Assembly: GCA_020024395.1 (NCBI GenBank)
Contig: JAHHTV010000011.1
Coordinates: 1-18,296, forward strand
DNA length: 18,296 nt
Direction of reading: 5' to 3'
Origin: Anaerotignum sp.
GTDB lineage: Bacteria; Bacillota; Clostridia; Lachnospirales; Anaerotignaceae
Shown here: in pieces, positions 8,696 through 15,655 of the stretch
Numbering within the stretch: the stretch's first letter is position 1
How the letters are laid out: each line of letters starts with the position of its first letter
The notes under the pieces: generated by a model
Database searches by the model: none
Seen by the model: the letters and a program-made list of their open reading frames with translations, nothing else
Told to the model about the DNA's origin: nothing
Position numbers and translations under genes: made by a program

Positions 8696-8700
8696 CACCT
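8696..8700 (-). promoter_or_regulatory. Ribosome binding site deciding the dacF start
   Basis: On the minus strand this reads AGGTG, 6 bases upstream of the ATG at 8689. It overlaps the alternative GTG start at 8698, which makes the ATG the better choice. Confidence 0.7.
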
Positions 8701-8728
8701 ACTATGATAATTTTTTATTTTATGTTAC

Positions 8729-8758
8729 AATATAGTAATGTGAACATTAAAAAAGCAA
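8729..8758 (-). promoter_or_regulatory. Probable sigma-A-type promoter of dacF
   Basis: Read on the minus strand: TTGCTT (8758-8753) as a weak -35, an 18-base spacer, then TATATT (8734-8729) as a good -10. The transcript would begin near 8722, leaving a leader of about 30 bases before the ATG. Position and -10 quality are supportive; the -35 matches consensus at only three of six bases. Confidence 0.45.
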
Positions 8759-8771
8759 TTTGACATTGCTT
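8753..8771. repeat. Perfect 7-bp dyad in the dacF-comEA divergent region
   Basis: AAGCAAT (8753-8759) and ATTGCTT (8765-8771) are inverted copies around a TTGAC spacer. The left arm overlaps the proposed dacF -35, and a consensus TTGACA (8760-8765) lies in the centre on the plus strand. It could be an operator for both directions. It has no T tract, so it is not a terminator. No clear -10 at 16-18 bases follows the TTGACA, so the plus-strand promoter stays unassigned. Confidence 0.35.
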
Positions 8772-8841
8772 GTATCAGTATACCAGAAAATAAAAAAAAT
8801 GAAAAATATTTTTTTGTGACAAATTTTGATAATACAAAGGT

Positions 8842-9195
8842 ATGATGCAGATGAAACAAGAAAGAATAAAAGTGACATTGTTTGTGCTGTGTGTGTTATT
8901 GTGCGGTGTGATTTACAGCAAGCTGTATGAAAGTGGTACACTGGAAATGAAAGAAGAAATACCACAAAATAACAATGAACCCAAAACAGAACAAACCACA
9001 AATTTTATCAACATCAATATTGCACAAAAAGAAGAATTGATGCTTTTAGATGGTGTGGGTGAAAAAACAGCAGAACGTATCATTGCATATAGACAAGAAC
9101 AAGGTATGTTTGAAAATATTGCAGATATTCAAAATGTAAAAGGCATTGGAGAAAAGACTTTTGCAGAAATTGCCCCATATATTACAGTAAATTAG
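8842..9195 (+). CDS. comEA: ComEA-like membrane-anchored helix-hairpin-helix DNA receptor
   Basis: ComEA binds incoming double-stranded DNA outside the membrane and passes it to the ComEC channel during transformation. The 117-residue protein has one N-terminal membrane span (about residues 9-26), a charged and polar linker, and a C-terminal double helix-hairpin-helix domain. Its hairpins are LDGVGEKTA at 69-77 and VKGIGEKTF at 99-107. It is shorter than Bacillus ComEA and lacks an SLBB/oligomerisation domain between anchor and HhH. Three in-frame ATGs (8842, 8845, 8851) follow an AAAGG at 8836-8840. The third has the best spacing, so the first three residues may not be made. comEC lies downstream in the same gene run, which supports a DNA-uptake role. 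comEB is absent. Confidence 0.85.
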   Translation: MMQMKQERIKVTLFVLCVLLCGVIYSKLYESGTLEMKEEIPQNNNEPKTEQTTNFININIAQKEELMLLDGVGEKTAERIIAYRQEQGMFENIADIQNVKGIGEKTFAEIAPYITVN

Positions 9196-9207
9196 GAGGA
9201 AAACAAT

Positions 9208-9897
9208 ATGGCGTATCGTATTTTGGTTGTAGATGATGAAAAATTGATTGTGAAAGGCATTAAATTTTCATTGGAGCAAGATGGTATGGAGGTTACCGCA
9301 GCTTATGATGGTGAAGAAGCGTTAGAAAATATACAGCAGGATAAATTTGATTTGGTTGTGTTAGATGTAATGTTGCCAAAAATGGACGGTTTACAAGTTT
9401 GCCAGCAAGTGCGTGAATTTTCTCAAATTCCCATTATTATGGTGACAGCAAAAGGCGAAGATATGGACAAAATCATGGGTTTGGAATATGGTGCAGATGA
9501 CTATATTACAAAGCCTTTTAATATTTTGGAATTAAAAGCACGTATCAAAGCGATATTGCGTCGCAGTGTCAGAAGAACCGCAGAACAACCAGAAGCAAAA
9601 AATACATTGAAAGCAAGAGATTTGGAATTGGCATTTGACAGCAGACGGGTGTTTATTAGTGGCAAAGAAGTCAATTTGACAGCAAAAGAATTTGATTTGT
9701 TAGAACTGTTGATGGAAAATCCAGGAAAAGTGTATAGCAGAGAAAAGTTGTTGGATACCGTTTGGGGCTATGATTATCCAGGAGATGTTAGAACCGTTGA
9801 TGTACACGTGAGACGTTTGCGTGAAAAAATAGAAGAAAATCCAAGTGAGCCAAAATATATCTTTACAAAATGGGGAGTTGGTTACTATTTTAATTGA
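9208..9897 (+). CDS. OmpR/PhoB-family response regulator
   Basis: A 229-residue cytoplasmic transcription factor. The receiver domain (residues 1-120) has the acidic pair Asp9-Asp10, phospho-acceptor Asp53 in LDVMLP, Thr80 and Lys102 in the TKPF segment. The winged-helix DNA-binding domain follows at about 130-229, with the LTAKEFDLLELL segment and the VDVHVRRLREKI recognition-helix region. The sequence style is close to the WalR/PhoP group, but the target genes cannot be told. AGGAGG at 9194-9199 overlaps the comEA stop codon, 12 bases after which this gene starts, so the two are on one transcript. The 3' end overlaps the kinase reading frame. Confidence 0.95.
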   Translation: MAYRILVVDDEKLIVKGIKFSLEQDGMEVTAAYDGEEALENIQQDKFDLVVLDVMLPKMDGLQVCQQVREFSQIPIIMVTAKGEDMDKIMGLEYGADDYITKPFNILELKARIKAILRRSVRRTAEQPEAKNTLKARDLELAFDSRRVFISGKEVNLTAKEFDLLELLMENPGKVYSREKLLDTVWGYDYPGDVRTVDVHVRRLREKIEENPSEPKYIFTKWGVGYYFN

Positions 9898-11317
9898 TAG
9901 ACAAAAAGCCCCATTTATCAGCTTGCGTTGGGTGCTACTTGTAACATATGTCATCATTGGCATATTGCCATTGTTGTTGATTTCCAATACATTGTTACAT
10001 TCCATACAATCTTATTTTGTGGAAGAAAGAAAAAAGGAATTGTTAAGTGAGGCAAATGTGATTGCAGGACAGCTGGCATCATATGATTTTTTTGAAAATC
10101 ACACAGAACAAGAAGAATTGCAAGAAATGATGCTGAATTTGGGGCAGGAAGAAGATTTTCGGATATTGGTATTAGATACATCAGCGATTGTAGTATATGA
10201 TACAGGATATGAAGAAATCGGAAAAACATATTTGATACCAGAAGTATTGGAAGCCTTGGAAAACAAAGACGTTGCAAGAGAACAAAAAAATGGTGATGTG
10301 TATGCGGCAGCATCTGTTGTAGGAAAAGGAAATTTATACGATGGTGTGGTGTTGATTGCAGATTCTTTGCGAGATGTTTCCAATATAGTGGGAGATATTG
10401 CAAGCGAAGCGTATCTTTTGTTGGCAGTGGTTTTGGTGTTTGTGATTGTGATTATCATTATAATGTCAAAGTTGTTTACAGAGCCTCTGAAACGTATGAT
10501 AAAAGTCATTCAAAAAATGGCAGAAGGGCATTTGGAACAACGCTTAGAAATCAATAACCCAACCCATAATGAAATTGTGGATTTGGCGTTGTCTTGTAAC
10601 CATATGGCAGACCAGTTGGAAAAAGTGGAGTCCAGTAGACAACAGTTTGTGTCGAATGTTTCACATGAATTGAAGACACCATTAAGCTCTATCAAAGTGT
10701 TGAGTGAGTCCATACTATTACAAGAAGATGTCCCCAAAGAAATGTATGTGGAATTTTTGCACGACATCAATTCAGAAGTGGACAGAATGTCTGCCATTAT
10801 AAATGATTTGCTAACACTCGTAAAATTAGACCAAAAAGAAATACCACTCAATTTTGCAGAAATAGATATGAACCAAATGATGGAAGATATCATCAAACGA
10901 TTATCTCCTTTGGCAAATGTAAAACAGATTGCTGTACAATATACAAAAGAAAAAGATGTGTCAGCAGAAATTGACGAAATGAAAATGATTTTAGCAATAT
11001 CCAATTTGGTGGATAATGCCATTAAATATACACCAGAAGAAGGTTCTGTGGCTGTGACACTGGACGCAGACCATCAAAACGCATTCATCACAGTGACAGA
11101 TACTGGCATTGGGATACCAGAAGAAGAAGTGGGACGTATTTTTGAACGTTTTTATCGTGTGGATAAAACAAGAGATAGAGAAACAGGTGGAACAGGTTTG
11201 GGACTTTCCATCACATATGCAACAATTATGATGCATAATGGCAGTATTAAAGTAAATAGCAAAGAGGAAGAAGGTACTAGCATACAAGTCAGAATTCCTT
11301 TACACCACAACACTTGA
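9845..11317 (+). CDS. Sensor histidine kinase, HAMP-containing, partner of the upstream regulator
   Basis: Membrane kinase expected to phosphorylate the upstream regulator. Numbering from GTG 9845: membrane span 1 at about 29-51, an extracellular sensing region at about 52-187 with a Cache/PAS-like look, span 2 at about 188-210, HAMP at about 211-262, H-box SHELKTPL with His274, N-box NLVDNAIKY at 387-395, and G boxes DTGIGIP at 419-425 and GGTGLGLSI at 448-456. There is no cytoplasmic PAS domain, unlike WalK. The true start is uncertain. No ATG occurs before the first membrane span; candidates are GTG 9845 (53-base overlap with the regulator) and TTG 9878, which touches GGGGAG. Whichever is used, translation begins inside the regulator gene and is probably coupled to it. 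Confidence 0.93.
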   Translation: MSQNISLQNGELVTILIDRQKAPFISLRWVLLVTYVIIGILPLLLISNTLLHSIQSYFVEERKKELLSEANVIAGQLASYDFFENHTEQEELQEMMLNLGQEEDFRILVLDTSAIVVYDTGYEEIGKTYLIPEVLEALENKDVAREQKNGDVYAAASVVGKGNLYDGVVLIADSLRDVSNIVGDIASEAYLLLAVVLVFVIVIIIIMSKLFTEPLKRMIKVIQKMAEGHLEQRLEINNPTHNEIVDLALSCNHMADQLEKVESSRQQFVSNVSHELKTPLSSIKVLSESILLQEDVPKEMYVEFLHDINSEVDRMSAIINDLLTLVKLDQKEIPLNFAEIDMNQMMEDIIKRLSPLANVKQIAVQYTKEKDVSAEIDEMKMILAISNLVDNAIKYTPEEGSVAVTLDADHQNAFITVTDTGIGIPEEEVGRIFERFYRVDKTRDRETGGTGLGLSITYATIMMHNGSIKVNSKEEEGTSIQVRIPLHHNT

Positions 11318-11360
11318 TAGAAAATATCAATCTGTTGCAAAAGAAAGGACTGTTGTATAT

Positions 11361-12326
11361 ATGAAAAAAAGCAGACTGCTTTTGAATATTGTAATGGTTG
11401 TGATTATTTGCATTGTAGCAATCCCGATATTGCTTTTGGTGGGGAGCAAATGGAAACACAATACAGAAAATCAAGCAGAGATTTATTATTTGTCTGGCTC
11501 TGGTTATGCGTTGAAAGGCATTACAAAAACAATAGATGCGGACAAAAAAACAGAAAATATCATCATGGAATTGTTGCAGGAATTGAAACAACAACCTCAA
11601 AAAGAAGGTTTCTTTTCCACCATACCAGAAGAAGTTTCTTTTTTATCTGTCAATTTGCATGATAGAACAGCAGTGGTAGATGTTGCATCGTCTTATTTAT
11701 CATTGACAAATGTACAAAGGGTGCTTGTGCGGTGTGCAGTTGTATGGACATTGACATCATTGGATTTTGTGGATAATGTGGAAATACAGGTAGAAGGGCA
11801 TACATTGCAAACAAGTGCTGGTGAAGCGATTGGCTTGATGAATCGTGAAAATGTGCATATTGATGGTGAAATTTCAGCAGAAACGACAGAATATGCAATA
11901 TTTAAGTTGTATTTTGCAAATGTAGAACATAATGCATTGATTGTGGAAGACCGTGTGGTTGAAGTCAATACCAACCAAGCAAAAGAAAAAACCATTGTGG
12001 AACAGTTGATTGCTGGGCCTTTAGAAAAAGGGTATTTTGCAACTGTGCCAATTGATACAAAAGTAAGAGATGTGACAACAACAAAAGATGGCATTTGTTA
12101 TGTGAATTTGAGCCAAGACTTTTTGTCAAAATCGTCTGGTGAGCATAACAAAGAAGTGTTGATGGTATATTCGATTGTCAATTCGTTGTGTGCATTGGAT
12201 ACGGTGAATAAAGTACAATTTTTTGTAGAAGGTGAAAAAATAGAAGATGTAAAAGGTAATTTGGATTTTAGCAAACCGTTTACAGAAAAAGATGATATTG
12301 GTTCTATGTTGGAAGATAAGAGATGA
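11361..12326 (+). CDS. Membrane-anchored protein with two GerMN domains
   Basis: A 321-residue protein with an N-terminal membrane span (about residues 6-28) and two tandem GerMN domains (about 40-165 and 178-305). Each has the family pattern: a GP/QP-KxGxFxTxP stretch (FFSTIPEEV near 84-92; YFATVPIDT near 225-233), then a VDVASS/VNLSQD strand, then a helix and a VEG-containing strand (VEG at 144-146 and 289-291). GerMN occurs in the spore-germination protein GerM and in the actinobacterial lipoprotein LpqB. No lipobox cysteine follows the span, so it is anchored by the helix rather than by lipid. The gene follows the kinase by 43 bases and overlaps comEC by four, so all are probably one operon. 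A role as an extracytoplasmic partner of the kinase is inference from gene order. Confidence 0.85.
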   Translation: MKKSRLLLNIVMVVIICIVAIPILLLVGSKWKHNTENQAEIYYLSGSGYALKGITKTIDADKKTENIIMELLQELKQQPQKEGFFSTIPEEVSFLSVNLHDRTAVVDVASSYLSLTNVQRVLVRCAVVWTLTSLDFVDNVEIQVEGHTLQTSAGEAIGLMNRENVHIDGEISAETTEYAIFKLYFANVEHNALIVEDRVVEVNTNQAKEKTIVEQLIAGPLEKGYFATVPIDTKVRDVTTTKDGICYVNLSQDFLSKSSGEHNKEVLMVYSIVNSLCALDTVNKVQFFVEGEKIEDVKGNLDFSKPFTEKDDIGSMLEDKR

Positions 12327-14674
12327 AAAGAATAGCACTTTGGATTTTAATGTTCATGATTTGTGGCATATATAGCAGACTAGGCATATCTATGTGGGTA
12401 TGTTTGGTCTGCTTTATTTTTTGTCTGGCATCAGTGTCATATTTTGTGATAAAAAATAAAAGCTATTGGTTTTTGCTTTTGTTGGTTGCTTTTTTGCTAG
12501 GGTTTGGTGTGGCTGATAAAAGTGCAACAAAAACATTTGTAGAAATGGCAGGCGGTGATGTTCCCATTACAGCAAGCGGTATCGTCACAAATGCAGAAAA
12601 AACAAAAAATGGATATTGGAAATGTGATGTTTTTGGAACGGTTACAGAAAATGAAAATAAAGCAATACATGAAAATCAAAAATTGCTTGCCATTATCAAA
12701 TCTGATACACCGTTTAAAATGGGGGATTGTGTCATAATATCAGGTGATGCTTTGTCGTTTTCATATGCAGATATTTATGGTGGATATGATGAATGGTTGT
12801 ATTTGACAGCAGATGGCTATACAGCAAAGATATTTCCTGACACATGGGAAAAGACAGGGCATGGAAAATTTTGGGGCATGGGAATCAAAAATGCCAATGA
12901 AGCTGTACAATCACTTTTAGAAAAGATATTGCCAGAAAAAGAAAGTGGCATTGCAAAAGCGATGTTGACAGGTGAAAGAGCAGATATTGAAAAAGAAACA
13001 GATGATTTGTATACAAAAGCAGGTGTGACACATATTTTATGCATTTCTGGTTTGCATATGTCGTTATTTGCACTTTATTTATCATACATATTACAAGATT
13101 TGTGCAAATGCAGCAAAAGAATAACTGCTTTGGTGACAATGGTGGTTTGTGTGGCATTTTTGATATTTAGCGGTTTGAAGCCATCCGCAATGCGTGCAGT
13201 AATTATGATTTGTGTAACATCATTGGGATATGTGGTATATCGCCGACATGATTGGCTAAATTCTTTGGCTTTGGCAGGCATTGTGATATTGTTGATACAG
13301 CCGTTGTATTTGTTTCAAGCAGGATTTCAGCTTTCTTTTGTGTCTGTGTTGGGGATTGATATTGCTACGCAGGTATTGCCAAAACCTAAAACATGGTATG
13401 AAAAAATGATAAATTTGGCTGGTGTTTCTTGTTTTGCGGTTGGTTTTGGATTGCCGATTGTGGCTTATCATTTTTATGAGGTGTCATTGGTGGGAATTTT
13501 GGCAAATATGGTGGTGTTGCCACTCAGTGGGATATTGTTGGGGTGTATTGTGTTATCTGTCATAGGCGGTTTTTTGTTTTTGCCGTTGGGGGTATTTTTG
13601 GCAGGTACAGTTTATTTTATATTGCAATTATTTGAAATGGTGTGTCATTTGGTGATACAAATACCATATGGTATTGTGACAATCGGACGTATGTCGTTAT
13701 GGAGTATGGCAGCGTATTATTTGTTGTGGTATGGACTTTGTTTTTATCGTACTGTTTGGAAATATCGCTTGATGGTATTTGGCAGTACATTGATATTGCT
13801 GTATGGTATGTTGGGCAACCGTTTGATTTGGAAAGAAAATACCATTGCATTTTTAGATGTTGGGCAAGGAGATTGCACAGTCATTACAACATATGATAAA
13901 AAAGCGTTTGTGATAGATGGAGGCGGAAAATATGGGAAACCTTTTGGTGAAAATGTAGGTATGACGGTACTTGCGCCTTATATTGCCTCACAAGGTATTA
14001 CTGATGTGGAAGCATTCTTTTTGACGCATTTGGATGCTGACCATAGCACAGGTATTTTAGAATTATTGGCAGAGGGCAAAGGAAAAGCTTTATATGTGTC
14101 AGATTATCCCGTTGTAGATACAGAAGCAGAAAAACAACGAAAAGAAATCGTGGAAAAAAACGGCGTTTCAGTATATACTATGCATAAGGGTAATGATTGT
14201 ATGATGCAAAGTTTGGGTGTGTTGCGTTGTATGTATCCAATAAAGGATTTTTATTTTGATGAAAATTCTGAAAATGCAAGGTCTTTGGTGTTGCAATATG
14301 TATACGGTGATACTTCTGTGTTGTTGACAGGGGATATAGAAGCAATGCAAGAGGTGGCGTTGGCAAAACAAGACCTACATAGCGATATTTTGAAAGTGGC
14401 ACACCACGGTTCTCATACATCATCTACACAAATATTTTTGGAAGCGGTATCCGCAGAATGTGGTATCATTTCTTGTGGCAGAAATAATTTATACAATCAC
14501 CCACATACAGAAGTGATGGAACGTTTGGAAAATCAAAACATGGATATTTACAGAACAGATATATCCAAAAGCATTGTCATAAAAATTGATCCAAACGGTG
14601 GATATACCATACATACTGCGGCAGAAAGGAAACCGTATTATGAAACAATTAAAAGAACAATGGAAAAAACATGA
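12323..14674 (+). CDS. comEC: ComEC DNA-uptake channel protein with C-terminal metallo-beta-lactamase domain
   Basis: ComEC forms the membrane channel that brings single-stranded DNA into the cell during transformation. Its C-terminal domain is thought to degrade the other strand. The 783 residues are in the full-length range. Order: short N-terminal spans and the DUF4131 region (1-175), the Competence domain with HILCISGLHMSLF at 237-249 and many membrane spans to about 495, then the metallo-beta-lactamase fold with FLDVGQGD at 510-517, HLDADH at 569-574, TGD at 669-671 and AHHGSH at 693-698. All expected metal ligands appear present, so the nuclease domain is probably active. Its ATG overlaps the GerMN stop (ATGA), and its end overlaps holA by 35 bases. 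comEC-holA adjacency is common in Firmicutes. Confidence 0.96.
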   Translation: MKRIALWILMFMICGIYSRLGISMWVCLVCFIFCLASVSYFVIKNKSYWFLLLLVAFLLGFGVADKSATKTFVEMAGGDVPITASGIVTNAEKTKNGYWKCDVFGTVTENENKAIHENQKLLAIIKSDTPFKMGDCVIISGDALSFSYADIYGGYDEWLYLTADGYTAKIFPDTWEKTGHGKFWGMGIKNANEAVQSLLEKILPEKESGIAKAMLTGERADIEKETDDLYTKAGVTHILCISGLHMSLFALYLSYILQDLCKCSKRITALVTMVVCVAFLIFSGLKPSAMRAVIMICVTSLGYVVYRRHDWLNSLALAGIVILLIQPLYLFQAGFQLSFVSVLGIDIATQVLPKPKTWYEKMINLAGVSCFAVGFGLPIVAYHFYEVSLVGILANMVVLPLSGILLGCIVLSVIGGFLFLPLGVFLAGTVYFILQLFEMVCHLVIQIPYGIVTIGRMSLWSMAAYYLLWYGLCFYRTVWKYRLMVFGSTLILLYGMLGNRLIWKENTIAFLDVGQGDCTVITTYDKKAFVIDGGGKYGKPFGENVGMTVLAPYIASQGITDVEAFFLTHLDADHSTGILELLAEGKGKALYVSDYPVVDTEAEKQRKEIVEKNGVSVYTMHKGNDCMMQSLGVLRCMYPIKDFYFDENSENARSLVLQYVYGDTSVLLTGDIEAMQEVALAKQDLHSDILKVAHHGSHTSSTQIFLEAVSAECGIISCGRNNLYNHPHTEVMERLENQNMDIYRTDISKSIVIKIDPNGGYTIHTAAERKPYYETIKRTMEKT
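14625..14630 (+). promoter_or_regulatory. Ribosome binding site deciding the holA start
   Basis: AAAGGA lies 9 bases before the ATG at 14640 and inside comEC. It argues against the in-frame upstream codon at 14586, which has no comparable site and would add residues foreign to the family. Confidence 0.7.
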
Positions 14675-15635
14675 ATTTCAAAAATGCTATTTATTTTATG
14701 GGGCGGAAGCATATTTGATAAAACATTATGCAGAAATATTGCAAAAAGAACTATTGCCATCTGGTACAGAAGCAATGAATTTTGATGTTTTAGAAGAAAA
14801 AAAAGCAACAGCTGCTACCATTATGGACGCAGGCGAAACATTACCATTTTTTCATGATAAACGATTGCTTGTAATACAAAACAGTGATTTTTTTCGGAAA
14901 AATGGGAGAAAAGAAGAAGGCGAAAAACTACTGGATTTTATCAAAAATATTCCAGAAACAACTTGCATACTCTTTATAGAAGAAAAAGTGGAAAAAACAG
15001 CAAAACTCTATAAAGCTATAGCAAAAGTTGGGAAAGTGGTAGAATTTACACCATTGAAAGAAAATGAAATGGTGGCTTGGCTGAAAAAAATGTGCAAAAC
15101 AGACGGTGTGGTGTTATCCAATCAAGCAGCATATTATTTGTTGCAAGTGACAGATAACCATATGGAAAATTTGGAACAGGAAGTCAAAAAACTGATTGCA
15201 TACAAAGGGGGTACAGGAGAAATCGTAACACAAGATATTGATGCGGTTTGTTCTGTTTCGCTGGAAGCAAGGGTATTTGATTTGGTGCGTGCTATGGGCG
15301 AAAAAAATGCGGAAAAAGCAGTTGGTTTTTATCGTGATTTGCTGACGCTCAAAGAGTCCCCATATATGGTTTTGTCATTGATTGCCAGACAATTTCGTAT
15401 GATATTAATAAGTGCTTTGTTGTTGCAACAAGGGGATACACAAGCCGATATTGCAGAAAAAATGAGTGTGCGTGATTTTGCTGTCAGAGAATATATCAAA
15501 CAAAGCAAATATTTTACAAAAGAAACATTGGAAAAAGCATTGCAAGATTGTTTGTATACTGATATGCAAATCAAAAGTGGCAATATGCAAGAAGATTTGG
15601 TAGTGGAGTTGTTATTGATACAATATAGTAAATAA
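14640..15635 (+). CDS. holA: DNA polymerase III delta subunit (clamp-loader)
   Basis: Delta subunit of the clamp loader, which opens the sliding clamp for loading on primed DNA. From ATG 14640 the protein has 331 residues, normal for the family. It begins MKQLKEQWKKHEFQ and shows the delta-type entry YLFYGAEAYLI at about 17-27, a degenerate nucleotide-binding strand-loop rather than a working P-loop. Later come the NLEQEVKKLIAY segment and the C-terminal collar region with SLIARQFRMIL, both typical. A start at 14586 would be in frame but lies deep in comEC and lacks a ribosome site. The 35-base overlap with comEC suggests coupling. The GH13 gene starts 20 bases downstream. Confidence 0.93.
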   Translation: MKQLKEQWKKHEFQKCYLFYGAEAYLIKHYAEILQKELLPSGTEAMNFDVLEEKKATAATIMDAGETLPFFHDKRLLVIQNSDFFRKNGRKEEGEKLLDFIKNIPETTCILFIEEKVEKTAKLYKAIAKVGKVVEFTPLKENEMVAWLKKMCKTDGVVLSNQAAYYLLQVTDNHMENLEQEVKKLIAYKGGTGEIVTQDIDAVCSVSLEARVFDLVRAMGEKNAEKAVGFYRDLLTLKESPYMVLSLIARQFRMILISALLLQQGDTQADIAEKMSVRDFAVREYIKQSKYFTKETLEKALQDCLYTDMQIKSGNMQEDLVVELLLIQYSK

Positions 15636-15644
15636 AAATGGAAT

Positions 15645-15648
15645 AGGA
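15645..15648 (+). promoter_or_regulatory. Ribosome binding site deciding the GH13 start
   Basis: AGGA lies 7 bases before ATG 15656. An in-frame TTG at 15650 would have only one base of spacing, so the ATG is preferred. Confidence 0.55.
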
Positions 15649-15655
15649 TTTGAGA

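Noticed and set aside
8223..8735. 170-codon plus-strand open frame antisense to dacF, reaching into the intergenic region
   Set aside because: It lies almost wholly over well-supported dacF motifs, has no recognisable domain, and reads as low-complexity Ser/Val/Cys-rich antisense sequence.
8760..8784. TTGACA and TATACC as a plus-strand promoter
   Set aside because: The -35 is perfect, but the spacer is 13 bases, too short for a normal sigma-A promoter. No better -10 was found.
8814..8833. TTGTGA and GATAAT as a plus-strand promoter for comEA
   Set aside because: The spacing is only 8 bases, and the transcript would start at or after the ribosome site at 8836-8840.
10510..11022. 170-codon minus-strand open frame inside the histidine kinase gene
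   Set aside because: It overlaps the HAMP, H-box and N-box coding region; its Ser/Ile-rich sequence is a shadow of the kinase codons.
11314..11330. 6-bp hairpin TTGATA/TATCAA just after the kinase stop
   Set aside because: The stem is short and all but one pair are A-T, with no T run after it, so it is unlikely to end transcription before the GerMN gene.
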